Assembly: GCA_020634615.1 (NCBI GenBank)
Contig: JACKBI010000003.1
Coordinates: 248,001-312,000 of the forward strand
Source of the DNA: Anaerolineales bacterium
Lineage (GTDB): Bacteria > Chloroflexota > Anaerolineae > JAAEKA01
Length of the DNA stretch: 64,000 nucleotides
Reading direction: 5' to 3'
Positions 45,275 to 53,035 of this stretch are shown here, piece by piece. The notes beneath the pieces were generated by a model that ran no database searches, was not told the DNA's origin, and worked only from the letters and a program-made list of their open reading frames with translations. The position numbers and the translations under genes are program-made. How positions within the stretch are numbered: position 1 is the stretch's first letter; each line of letters begins with the position of its first letter.

Positions 45275-45907
45275 TTAATCCTTGCCGAAACAGTCAGCGG
45301 CGCACTGGACAAGCAGGAAAGACGAGGTAGCGCCCGGATCCTGGTGACCAATACTGCGTTCACCAAGATAGCTGGCACGGCCTTTGGTTGCAAGCATGGG
45401 AATGGTGTCCTTCATGCCTTGCTCGGCAGCTGCAGCAGCGGCATCCAGAGAGACCTTCAAGTCATTGCCGCGATCCAGGGATTCGTGCAGCGCCTGACAG
45501 GCGGGAGTCAGAGAGTCCAGCATGGTCTTTTCGCCCAGGGTTGCCTTGCCGCGCTGCTGCACGCCGGCCACACCGGCGTCGAACGCGCCCGCCAACTCCT
45601 CGGGTGTCAACTCTGCCTTGCCATCAACTGCCATGCCGGCCCGCATGAAAAATGTGCCATACAAGGGGCCGCCCGCTCCGCCGACGGTGGATACCAAGGT
45701 CATGCCGGCGGTCTTCAGGATCGTGCCGATGTCCTTCTCCTCGACCGAGGGCAACTTGGCCACCACAGCGTTGAAACCACGGTCCATATTCGCGCCATGG
45801 TCGGCGTCGCCGATGGCCGAGTCCAGCTCGGTCAGGTAGTCCTTGTTGTCCTTGATGACCTGGCGATAGCATGTCAGCCAGGTAATCACGTCTTCGCGCT
45901 TGATCAC
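45275..45907 (-). CDS. dhaL: Dihydroxyacetone kinase subunit L
   Basis: 210 residues. The DhaL nucleotide-binding signature 'AIGDADHGANMDRGF' (Asp residues coordinate two Mg ions) is near residues 30-44, with 'GGAGGPLYGTFF' and 'GDPGA'-like 'GHQDPGATSS' further on. Works with DhaK to phosphorylate dihydroxyacetone, with donor supplied either by a PTS protein (DhaM) or ATP. No dhaM is present in the window. The ~200 bases to glpK hold no convincing gene. Confidence 0.92.
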   Translation of the reverse strand: MIKREDVITWLTCYRQVIKDNKDYLTELDSAIGDADHGANMDRGFNAVVAKLPSVEEKDIGTILKTAGMTLVSTVGGAGGPLYGTFFMRAGMAVDGKAELTPEELAGAFDAGVAGVQQRGKATLGEKTMLDSLTPACQALHESLDRGNDLKVSLDAAAAAAEQGMKDTIPMLATKGRASYLGERSIGHQDPGATSSFLLVQCAADCFGKD

Positions 45908-45909
45908 TG

Positions 45910-46034
45910 TTCACCTCTTATCGGAAGTTGCAGGTTGCGGGTTGCGGGTTTGCAGGTCACAGATTGCGGGTTAGTTGTCTGCCATCTGCTGCCTGCTATC
46001 CGCCACTTGCCGCTCACTACCTGCCACTTGCAAC
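45910..46034. repeat. Iterated GGTTGCGGGTTGC word hairpin
   Basis: GGTTGCAGG/GGTTGCGGG words on the left (45922-45974) face CCGCCACTTGCCGCT-type words on the right (46000-46034), giving a long imperfect stem between dhaK and dhaL. Confidence 0.6.
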
Positions 46035-47036
46035 TCAGACTCCCCAACGCAACCCGGCCGTCTTCACCGGTGCATCCCAATAGCGCAGCAATTCCTCGTC
46101 CGCCTTGAGCAGCGTGATTGAACAACCGGCCATTTCCAGGGAAGTAATGTAGTTGCCGATCAGCCGGCGAGCGACGAAGATGCCATGCGCTTCCAGAATC
46201 TGCACCATCTTGTGATACACGATGTAAAGCTCGATAAGCGGCGTGCCACCCATGCCGTTGACCATCGCGATCACGTGGTCGCCCTTCTCGAAAGGCAGGT
46301 CGCTGACGATGGCCTCGGTGAGCATCTCGGTGATTTCGTCGGCCGTCTTCAGGTCCATGCGCTCACGGCCTGGCTCGCCGTGGATGCCAACGCCGATCTC
46401 CATCTGGTCTTCGGGCAGATCGAAGGTTGGCTTGCCGGCGTGCGGCACGGTGCATGAGGTCAGCGCCATGCCCATGCTGCGGCCCCATCCGTTGACCTTG
46501 CGGCAAAGCTCGGCCACATCCTGAAGGCTCTTGCCCTCTTCGGCCGCCGCGCCGCAGATCTTCTCGGCCAACACAGTCGTTCCCACGCCGCGCCGTCCTG
46601 CGGTCCAGGTGCTGTTCTGCACGGCCACGTCGTCGTCGATCACGACGCTGGCGACTTCGATGCCTTCCATCTGGGCCATCTCGGCAGCCATCTCGAAATT
46701 CAGAACGTCGCCGGTGTAGTTCTTGACGATGTGCAGCACGCCTGCGCCGCCATCGACAGCCTTGGTCGCTTCCAGCATCTGGTCAGGCGTGGGCGAGGTG
46801 AAGACCGCGCCGGGGCAGGCTGCGTCCAGCATTCCCATGCCCACAAAACCGCCGTGCATCGGCTCATGGCCGCTACCGCCGCCCGAAACGATCCCAACCT
46901 TGTTGGCAATGGGTGCATCGACGCGTACCACATAGTCCGGATCAAAATGCACGCGCACCAGATCCGAATGGGCCAGCGCAACACCCATCAGTTCTTCCTT
47001 CACTACATCTTCTGGTTTGTTGATAAGTTTTTTCAT
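46035..47036 (-). CDS. dhaK: Dihydroxyacetone kinase subunit K
   Basis: 333 residues from ATG 47036 (AGGAG nine bases upstream). 'GIVSGGGSGHEPMHGGFVG' near residue 46 binds substrate. The His in 'GVGIHGEPGRERMD' (about 215-228) is the residue that covalently binds dihydroxyacetone as a hemiaminal in the family. 'VNGMGGTPLIEL' follows. Gives DHAP from dihydroxyacetone. Follows glpF after a 190-base gap containing a hairpin. Confidence 0.94.
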   Translation of the reverse strand: MKKLINKPEDVVKEELMGVALAHSDLVRVHFDPDYVVRVDAPIANKVGIVSGGGSGHEPMHGGFVGMGMLDAACPGAVFTSPTPDQMLEATKAVDGGAGVLHIVKNYTGDVLNFEMAAEMAQMEGIEVASVVIDDDVAVQNSTWTAGRRGVGTTVLAEKICGAAAEEGKSLQDVAELCRKVNGWGRSMGMALTSCTVPHAGKPTFDLPEDQMEIGVGIHGEPGRERMDLKTADEITEMLTEAIVSDLPFEKGDHVIAMVNGMGGTPLIELYIVYHKMVQILEAHGIFVARRLIGNYITSLEMAGCSITLLKADEELLRYWDAPVKTAGLRWGV

Positions 47037-47160
47037 CGTGTGTCGCTCCTGAAAGAGGCAATCAATTATTTGGAACAAAGCGGGTCAGGAGCCGGGCGTG
47101 TCATGAGGCGTCAGGCAAATCAACCACAACACACGTCCGGCTCCAAAATTCAGCTACAGC

Positions 47161-47196
47161 CCCGTCTGCAGCGGGCAAGAAACACCCCGCAGACAG
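47161..47196 (-). terminator. Intercistronic hairpin between glpF and dhaK
   Basis: CTGTCTGCGGG and CCCGCTGCAGACGGG arms (minus strand) around TGTTTCTTG, 33 bases past the glpF stop. May end some transcripts or protect the glpF mRNA; dhaK lacks a clear promoter of its own. Confidence 0.45.
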
Positions 47197-47228
47197 GCGT
47201 GCCCGTTGGCACAACCAGCCTATGCAAA

Positions 47229-47942
47229 CTAGGCCGGAATTACCACGCCGGCCACCAGGGCGGCGATCACGGCGCCGATGATCGGGCCGACGACCGGTAT
47301 CCAGGAATAGCCCCAATCACTGCTGCCCTTGCCCGGAATCGGCAGGATGGCATGAGCGATACGTGGTGAAAGGTCACGAGCGGGGTTGATCGCATAGCCG
47401 GTGGTACCGCCGAGGGCGAGACCGATGACCAGGACGGCCAAACCGACGGTGAACGGCCCCGGCAGACTCCACACCGTGGGAATCGCCAGGATCGCGAACA
47501 TCAGCACGAAGGTACCGATGATTTCAGAGATCAGGTTCATCGCAGTGCCGCGAATTGCAGGACCAGTGGAGAAGACGGCCAACTTCGCGCCTGGATCGTC
47601 AGTGCCCGCAAAGTGCTGATAGTAGTGCAGCCAGACCAGGAAAGCGCCAAGAAACGCGCCGACAAACTCACCGACCAGGTAGTAGGGAACTTCTGCAGCC
47701 GGCGTCTTGCCTGCCACGAAGAGACCAATGGTGACCGCAGGGTTCAGATGCGCACCGCTGCCCATGGCAACGGCTGCATAAGCGCCAATGAACACCGCCA
47801 TCGCCCAACCCCAGGTAATCACGATCCAGCCAGAGCTATTGCCCTTGGTGCCCTTGAGCACCACATTGGCCACAACGCCATCGCCCAGGAGCAGCAGCAG
47901 CATGGTGCCGATGGTCTCACTAATAAGAATTTGGGTACCCAT
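47229..47942 (-). CDS. glpF: Glycerol uptake facilitator (aquaglyceroporin)
   Basis: 237 residues with six membrane segments and both pore motifs: 'GAHLNPAVT' (about 62-70) and 'GYAINPARDLSPR' (about 189-201). Asp after the second NPAR is characteristic of the glycerol-conducting group. Start ATG 47942 with AAGGAGG upstream. Passive glycerol entry in the inner membrane; first gene of the glycerol operon. Confidence 0.94.
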   Translation of the reverse strand: MGTQILISETIGTMLLLLLGDGVVANVVLKGTKGNSSGWIVITWGWAMAVFIGAYAAVAMGSGAHLNPAVTIGLFVAGKTPAAEVPYYLVGEFVGAFLGAFLVWLHYYQHFAGTDDPGAKLAVFSTGPAIRGTAMNLISEIIGTFVLMFAILAIPTVWSLPGPFTVGLAVLVIGLALGGTTGYAINPARDLSPRIAHAILPIPGKGSSDWGYSWIPVVGPIIGAVIAALVAGVVIPA

Positions 47943-47982
47943 TCTATTCCTCCTTGAATGGAATGATTGGTAAGTAGTTTAT

Positions 47983-48000
47983 TGTTACGTCAATGTAACA
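47983..48000. promoter_or_regulatory. Palindromic operator candidate for the glp operon
   Basis: TGTTACGTCAATGTAACA has perfect six-base arms around six bases, 41 bases upstream of glpF. A TTGACG -35-like box on the minus strand overlaps it, suggesting repression. Confidence 0.5.
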
Positions 48001-48451
48001 GCCGATAGAAAGACGAATCTGCAAATGAGTTTGGACGGAAGGAGCTAGGTAGCGCGAAACACCTCCTTTCATCAGACCACGAGGCGACACGCGGTCAGAG
48101 GCGATTCAAGATCAAGAGGAAACCAAAACTGCTGCGCAACGGTGCCGGACCGAGTTTTGAGACACACGCACTGGTTGCGAGCCAGAGTGGTCACCAGCGA
48201 GCTAAACGGAACTACCAGGCGGAGAATTGCGCTTCCGAAGTCTAGCACGGTTGGTTTGATTTAGCAAAAACAAAAACCGCGCAAGCACAGGACAGCACAA
48301 CAAACCGCCAAACAAACCGAGCAACCAGGACGCACTTGTCCAACAAACCAGACATCGGACATCTTACCACAAAGTCCCCTGGATATACTATGACGCAAAT
48401 CATGTTCGGCAGGCGAAATTCATGATTTCTGGATTTGTCACACCATTCCGC
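48001..48451. other. Intergenic DNA, no gene seen
   Basis: About 450 bases between the divergent glpF and manC genes. It holds one half-copy of the dispersed repeat (CTTCCGAAGTC, 48232-48242, followed by TAG) and a CAA/CAAAC-rich low-complexity stretch (about 48265-48350). No open frame with a ribosome site is convincing. Confidence 0.5.
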
Positions 48452-48480
48452 TTGCTCCTAACCGCGCTTTACGTTATACT
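48452..48480 (+). promoter_or_regulatory. manC promoter, implying a leaderless mRNA
   Basis: TTGCTC (48452-48457), 17 bases, TATACT (48475-48480). ATG 48489 is only eight bases after the -10 box and has no ribosome site, so transcription probably starts at or next to the ATG. Confidence 0.55.
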
Positions 48481-48488
48481 CCCCAGCA

Positions 48489-49619
48489 ATGAATGTTACC
48501 AATCGCCTTGTCATTGTCATCCTGGCCGGTGGCAGCGGAACCCGCTTGTGGCCGCGCAGCCGTCAGGCATATCCCAAGCAGTTCCTCGACTTCACCGGTC
48601 AGGGAACGATGTTGCAAGAGACCTTTCACCGTCTGACGCCACTTGTGCCGCCTGAGCGGATATTGGTCGTCACGAACGCGCAATATGTCGATCTGGCGCG
48701 TCGCCAGTTGCCAGAACTCCCGGCTGACCATGTCATCGGCGAGCCGCTGCCGCGCGGCACGGCTGCGGCCGTTGGCCTGGGTGCAATCCTGGCAGAACAC
48801 GTGCAGCCAGGCGCGATCATGGCTTCGGTACACGCCGACCACCTGATTCTCAAGCCCCAGGCATTTCGCGACGCGCTGGCCGCGGCCGCGGAAGTCGCTG
48901 ACCGCGGCTCACTGGTCACGCTGGGCATCAAGCCAACCTTTGCGCACACCGGCCTTGGCTATGTGGAACAGGGAGAGTCGCTGGCAGCCGCCGGCGGGCA
49001 ACCAGTGTTCCGGGTCGTGCGTTTCGTGGAGAAACCTGACCTGGCGACCGCCGAGCGTTTCCTGGCCGATGGACGTCACAGTTGGAACTCAGGCCTGTTC
49101 GCGTGGCGCGTCGACCGGATCATGGACGAGTTTGCCCGCCACATGCCAGAGCTGCACGCCGGATTGAGCGAGATCGCAGCCGCATTTGGCGAAAGCGACG
49201 CCGCCACGACGCTGCAACGGGTCTTCCCGACGCTGCCGCACCAGACCATCGATTATGGCATCATGGAGCGCGCCGAGGACATCGCCGTGCTGCCGGTGGA
49301 TATCGGCTGGACCGACATCGGCAGTTGGGCAACGCTGCTGGAGGTACTGGACAGCGACGGCAGCGGCAATGTGATCCGCGGGCGCGGCCTGACCGTGACG
49401 CCCGACACGCGCAACACGTTGATCTATACGGCTGAACGGTTGGTGGCAACCATCGGCGTGGAAAACCTGATAATCATCGACACCAACGATGCCGTGTTGA
49501 TCTGCCCGCGCGAGCGCGCTGAAGACGTCCGCGAAATCGTAGACCAACTCAAACAAGGCGGGCACGACGCTTATCTTGTCGATGCGGCCGTGCACCCAAC
49601 GACCGATCCGGAAATTTAA
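48489..49619 (+). CDS. manC: Mannose-1-phosphate guanylyltransferase
   Basis: 376 residues, nucleotidyltransferase part only (no isomerase domain). N-terminal 'VILAGGSGTRLWPRSRQAYP' with KQF following is the GDP-mannose pyrophosphorylase signature. 'FVEKPDLATAERFLADG' and 'WNSGLFAWR' lie in the middle, and 'DIGWTDIGSWATLLEVL' later. Makes GDP-mannose, the precursor of the GDP-fucose produced by the fcl gene at 1018. The start is apparently leaderless. Confidence 0.92.
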   Translation: MNVTNRLVIVILAGGSGTRLWPRSRQAYPKQFLDFTGQGTMLQETFHRLTPLVPPERILVVTNAQYVDLARRQLPELPADHVIGEPLPRGTAAAVGLGAILAEHVQPGAIMASVHADHLILKPQAFRDALAAAAEVADRGSLVTLGIKPTFAHTGLGYVEQGESLAAAGGQPVFRVVRFVEKPDLATAERFLADGRHSWNSGLFAWRVDRIMDEFARHMPELHAGLSEIAAAFGESDAATTLQRVFPTLPHQTIDYGIMERAEDIAVLPVDIGWTDIGSWATLLEVLDSDGSGNVIRGRGLTVTPDTRNTLIYTAERLVATIGVENLIIIDTNDAVLICPRERAEDVREIVDQLKQGGHDAYLVDAAVHPTTDPEI

Positions 49620-49646
49620 GAGACTGTTTGAAGAGTGCCTTGGGTG

Positions 49647-49659
49647 GACTTCGGAAGTC
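49647..49659. repeat. Single copy of GACTTCGGAAGTC
   Basis: Exact palindromic core of the dispersed element, just after manC and ~50 bases before the DsbA-like gene. No second arm nearby. Confidence 0.55.
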
Positions 49660-49709
49660 GACGGCTACTCATCAAGATCGCACTCCAGCAGTTTCCAAGG
49701 AGATATTGT

Positions 49710-50540
49710 ATGCGCAAACTTTTTGTCATCGGGTTGGCGGCCGGACTGAGTCTCCTGCTGCTGGCTTGCCAGGCACCCGCGGCGCCAGTAGACACGGAGC
49801 TGTCCAATGTCCAGGCTACCATCGAACAGGCGCCTGTTGAAGCTCCGACTGCGACCACTGCGCCCGTTGAGTCCCCTGTCCCCACCGCCGACACCGGCCA
49901 GGGCGACACCACCGCCAGCGGCGACACCTCGACCAGCGAACCGGATCCGCTCAGCGTGGATCCGGCACGGCCCGGCTTCACGCTCGATGGATCACCGACC
50001 CTGGGCGCCGCTGATGCGCCGGTCGTCATCATCGACTTTTCAGACTTTCAGTGACCGTACTGCCGTCGCCACGTGTTGGAGACAGAACCGAAACTGAAGG
50101 AAACGTTGGTCGCCGATGGCTCCGTTCGCTTGATCTACAAGCACTTCCCGCTGCCCAGCCATGATCGAGCCGATGACGCGGCCGAAGCATCTGAGTGCGC
50201 AGCCCAGCAAGACAAGTTTTGGGAGATGAAAGAGTTGTTGTTCGAAAAGGCCGCCAGTTGGGGCGCAGCCGCTGATCTGCCGGCGACGTTCGAGCAATAT
50301 GCCAGCGATCTCGGACTGGACACCGCGACCTTCCGCCAGTGCTACGACAGCGGCGGTGGCCGGCAGCGCTGGCAAGAAGACTCAGCGTTGGGTCAGAGTG
50401 CCGGAGTGACCGGGACACCGACCTTCTTCATCTTCAATCCATCGACCGGCCAGGGAACCCGCATTCCCGGCTTCGTGGAGTACGATCAGCTTGCCGAAAT
50501 CATCAACCAGGTGCTGACTGCTCCGCCGGCCGGCGAGTAA
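49710..50540 (+). CDS. DsbA-like lipoprotein, probable selenoprotein (UPYC active site)
   Basis: AAGGAG lies eight bases before ATG 49710. The lipoprotein signal ends LLLLAC (Cys20), followed by a Thr/Pro/Glu linker to about residue 85 and then a thioredoxin/DsbA fold. 'VVIIDFSDFQ' is followed by TGA (50052-50054, codon 115) and, in the same frame, 'PYCRRHVLETEPKL' through to TAA at 50540. TGA thus sits exactly at the first Cys of the CPYC redox motif, the classical position of selenocysteine. The DsbA helical insert and the cis-Pro loop 'GVTGTPTFFIF' are intact. Total 276 residues. Probable extracytoplasmic thiol:disulfide oxidoreductase. Alternatives: a nonsense mutation or base error. Confidence 0.75.
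50063..50085 (+). promoter_or_regulatory. Candidate bacterial SECIS hairpin
   Basis: CCGTCGCCA and TGGAGACAG pair around loop CGTGT (seven Watson-Crick pairs, two mismatches). The loop starts 17 bases after the TGA and has G as its second base. Known bacterial SECIS elements place a G-containing apical loop about 16-37 bases after UGA. Confidence 0.5.
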
Positions 50541-50563
50541 ACAGTCACCCAACAGTAAACTAC

Positions 50564-50607
50564 AAGAGCGGCAGATCCGGGCGAAAACGCCTGAATCTGC
50601 CGCTCTT
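50564..50607. terminator. Bidirectional terminator hairpin
   Basis: AAGAGCGGCAGATCCGGGCG pairs with CGCCTGAATCTGCCGCTCTT around AAAA, between convergent genes. Confidence 0.8.
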
Positions 50608-50646
50608 CGATTCCTCCGATACAATTGAACCTTGGCGGAGTATCCG

Positions 50647-51420
50647 CTAGTAGGACACGCGCAGCAAGCGCGTCTGGCTGACCATGCCGGCCCGCTCCAG
50701 CGTCTTCTTGGAGTTATGATTGTAATACCAGCAGCCCGCCACGGGCCGCAGCCCGCGCGCATAACATACGTCGATCAGGTGGGCGATCATGCCCGCGCCG
50801 ATCCCCTCCCGCCGAAACGATGGGACAGTAAACATACCAATACTGGCAATCCCGTCGATCAATGAACTCGGCTCAACAATTCCAAAACCGGCATATTCAC
50901 TGCCGCGGCAGGCAACATAGAGTTGCTCCTCGCGCACCCGTCGCTCCAGGTCATCGAAGAACGTCCCCGACAGCCGCTCGATCGCGGCGATGTCATCGAC
51001 AGTCGCTGGCCGCTGCACCTGCCCGCCGCGCGGCTGAAAGCGCCTGGCCTGGGGATCATGCTGAAAAAGATATGCCTGCTTCTCGAGAGTCCGGTAGTCA
51101 TCGAGCGCGTGCGACAGGAAGAATTCGTCACTGGTCGGCGTCAGCGCAGCTTGCACCTGCTCCAGCTTGCGCACCTGAGCGAACACCCGCTGACCAAGAT
51201 GGCGATACGGCGACATCAGACCAAACTGGGTGATCAGCGACTCGTCATGGACCGCTGTCCAGCCGGCTGCTTCCTGGCCGAGCTCAATGCGGTAATGATG
51301 GGAGGCGCGGACGTGGTCCTCGAAATACGAGTCGACCGGCGCTGGCAACCCCAGCAAGTGTCGGCGCAAGACCGGCTCGGCCTCGGAGAAATCAATCGGA
51401 GCGAACGCGAAGTCTGTCAT
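50647..51420 (-). CDS. GNAT-family acetyltransferase
   Basis: 257 residues. The C-terminal ~100 residues form a GNAT domain: 'IGMFTVPSFRREGIGAGMIA' is the acetyl-CoA-binding motif A, followed by 'VAGCWYYNHNSKKTLERAGM'. The N-terminal ~140 residues are unassigned. Start ATG 51420 overlaps the hydrolase stop by four bases. Substrate unknown. Confidence 0.75.
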   Translation of the reverse strand: MTDFAFAPIDFSEAEPVLRRHLLGLPAPVDSYFEDHVRASHHYRIELGQEAAGWTAVHDESLITQFGLMSPYRHLGQRVFAQVRKLEQVQAALTPTSDEFFLSHALDDYRTLEKQAYLFQHDPQARRFQPRGGQVQRPATVDDIAAIERLSGTFFDDLERRVREEQLYVACRGSEYAGFGIVEPSSLIDGIASIGMFTVPSFRREGIGAGMIAHLIDVCYARGLRPVAGCWYYNHNSKKTLERAGMVSQTRLLRVSY

Positions 51421-52178
51421 TGAAAGAACGAGTTGATTGCAGCAGCCACTTCAGCCGACCGCGTGACAGTCGGCACATGTCCCGCTCCTTCGAAAACTTC
51501 CAGCCGGCTGTTCGGCATTGTCCTGGCCAGCCAGCGGGCGCTCTCTGCTGGCACGAACACATCCAGCTCGCCGTGCAAGATCAACGCAGGCAACGCGATG
51601 CCACTGACGTGCGGACGCAGGTCGATGCCGTCCATGCACTGATGCAATCGTATGGCTGCCGCCGGTTCAGCCCGCATGAGAATCTGACGCCCCCAGCGGC
51701 GCACCGCCGCGCAGTCACGTTCAGGAACACAGGTGTCAACAAACCAGCCCACAGTGGCCTCGAAGTCAGACTGTAGACCAAGGAGGAAGCGATCCGGGCC
51801 CTGCGGCGCGGGTCGGTGGATCAGTCCGTCCACAAGGACCAGGCCGTCAAAACGCTCAGGGTGCAACAGCGCGGCCTGCAAGACGATAGCCGCGCCCGCC
51901 GACTCGCCTGCCAGCACGCAGCGTTCAATCTCCAGCGCGTCCAGGAGGGTAAAGACGTCAGCCGTCATCGACTCGATGGAGATCGATTCAACCGGCGCAA
52001 GGGTTGCGCCTGCGCCGCGGTGGTCATACGCCACAGTGCGCCAGGTCTGGCTGAGATGCGTAAAAGGACCGGCCCAAAGCTCCCAGCTGCCGGCCCAACC
52101 GCCCAGCGCGACGATGGTACGCGGCCCGGCACCGAAGGAAACAGCGAAAAACTCAGCGTCGCCCCGGCGGATAAACAT
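51417..52178 (-). CDS. Alpha/beta-fold hydrolase
   Basis: 253 residues. The nucleophile elbow 'LAGESAGAAIV' (Ser in GxSxG, about residue 92), the acid in 'ILHGELDVFVP' and the His in 'EGAGHVPTVTR' complete the triad. An oxyanion-type 'ALGGWAGSWELW' lies near the N-terminus and 'VAYDHRGAGAT' follows. Reaction unknown (esterase, lipase or C-C hydrolase). Co-transcribed with the acetyltransferase. Confidence 0.82.
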   Translation of the reverse strand: MFIRRGDAEFFAVSFGAGPRTIVALGGWAGSWELWAGPFTHLSQTWRTVAYDHRGAGATLAPVESISIESMTADVFTLLDALEIERCVLAGESAGAAIVLQAALLHPERFDGLVLVDGLIHRPAPQGPDRFLLGLQSDFEATVGWFVDTCVPERDCAAVRRWGRQILMRAEPAAAIRLHQCMDGIDLRPHVSGIALPALILHGELDVFVPAESARWLARTMPNSRLEVFEGAGHVPTVTRSAEVAAAINSFFQ

Positions 52179-52184
52179 CGCGGA

Positions 52185-52502
52185 TTATTCGTCCAGCAGA
52201 GCGTCTTGCTCCGCCTGGCACTGGGCGCAGGTTCTGCCGTCAGCAAGCTGCACCATATGCTTCGTGCAGACCGAGAAGATTTCCATGCGTTCACCGAAAC
52301 GCTTCTTGCGGATCGTGCCCTCCAGCGCCAGATGGGCGCAGTTGGTCTCGCGCAGGATCTCCGGTACGCGGCACGTGTCGCAGACGCTGCGTTCCCAGTG
52401 CGCAGAATCGCGGCTCTTGGGCAATCGACATTCGCTGACCTCGCGGCCGCGGTGAAAATCCTCGTAATAATATCGACAATTTGGCGGGGGTTTGGTTGAC
52501 AT
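52185..52502 (-). CDS. Cys-rich zinc-ribbon-like hypothetical protein
   Basis: 105 residues from ATG 52502, six bases before the hydrolase. Eight cysteines, mostly in pairs: 'SVCDTCRVPEI', 'ETNCAHLALEG', 'FSVCTKHMVQLADGRTCAQC'. The pattern suggests one or two zinc or Fe-S sites. No family recognised. First gene of a three-gene minus-strand operon. Confidence 0.65.
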   Translation of the reverse strand: MSTKPPPNCRYYYEDFHRGREVSECRLPKSRDSAHWERSVCDTCRVPEILRETNCAHLALEGTIRKKRFGERMEIFSVCTKHMVQLADGRTCAQCQAEQDALLDE

Positions 52503-52524
52503 GAACCGTTCGTCGTAAGAGGGA

Positions 52525-52598
52525 GATTGGTGGGTTGGTGGATTGGTGATTGGTAGATTGGTGATTGGTAGATTGGTAGATTGGTGGATTGGTGACGG
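52525..52598. repeat. Tandem GATTGGT words
   Basis: About ten degenerate copies of GATTGGT(G/A)-type words in tandem, without an opposing arm. Related to the words at 14641-14672. ACTGATCACCG/CCGATCACTGG words follow at 52740-52772. Confidence 0.6.
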
Positions 52599-52622
52599 GT
52601 TATCGCTCGGAGAATGTTTGAA

Positions 52623-52713
52623 AGGACTTCGGAAGTCGCCGATTGACTGTCACGACTGACCTGCAACGGTTTTGACAGGCTACTCTTGTTGACTCGGCGA
52701 CTTCCGAAGTCTG
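52623..52713. repeat. MITE-like element, copy B (91 bp)
   Basis: The left end AGGACTTCGGAAGTCGCCGA and the right end TCGGCGACTTCCGAAGTCTG are inverted repeats with 18 of 20 bases matching. The centre differs from copy A at 14526-14614, while total length is nearly the same. Confidence 0.65.
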
Positions 52714-52778
52714 AACGGGCGACTTCTCCAACAGCTTCTTACTGATCACCGCTTACCGATCACTGGTTACCGCCCGCG

Positions 52779-52910
52779 CTAGCCTGACGGGCTGAGCGCG
52801 ATAGTTCCAATCAATGCCAGCGCCATGCTCAACACAATCAAGATGCTGATGATAATAAATACCGTCTGCCGCCAATCGCGGTGCTTTCGGCCTCGACCTG
52901 ATTTTGCCAT
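52779..52910 (-). CDS. 43-residue single-span membrane protein
   Basis: ATG 52910 has a perfect GGAGG six bases upstream and the frame ends at TAG 52781-52779. The product has a very basic N-terminus ('MAKSGRGRKHRDWRQ') and one hydrophobic helix ('TVFIIISILIVLSMALALIG'), then a short polar tail: inside-positive single-span topology. A TATAAT-type promoter lies at 52983-53012. Divergent from the NfeD-flotillin pair, suggesting a link to membrane organisation (inference). Unknown family. Confidence 0.7.
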   Translation of the reverse strand: MAKSGRGRKHRDWRQTVFIIISILIVLSMALALIGTIALSPSG

Positions 52911-52982
52911 GGAATACCTCCGTTTTTTCTGACACTCTGTTGCCGCCAGGCGAATTCATGAATCCCGCCCGACGGCTGGCCG

Positions 52983-53012
52983 ATTATACCACAGCGCCAA
53001 AACGCCAGCCAA
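52983..53012 (-). promoter_or_regulatory. Promoter of the 43-residue protein
   Basis: Minus strand TTGGCT (53012-53007), 18 bases, TATAAT (52988-52983). Confidence 0.55.
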
Positions 53013-53035
53013 GCGCCCGGTGTATTGATTTGTTG

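Noticed and set aside
45103..45275. Possible small genes in the dhaL-glpK gap (a signal-peptide-like plus-strand frame and a 56-residue minus-strand frame)
   Set aside because: Neither has a ribosome site, and the plus frame lacks a start codon at its beginning. No recognisable domain.
50073..50540. Separate gene starting at TTG 50073 downstream of the TGA
   Set aside because: It would begin in the middle of the thioredoxin fold without the active site and has no ribosome site; reading through TGA as one protein explains the sequence better.
52525..52598. CRISPR-like array
   Set aside because: The repeats are 7-13 bases, degenerate and directly abutting, with no spacers. No cas genes in the window.
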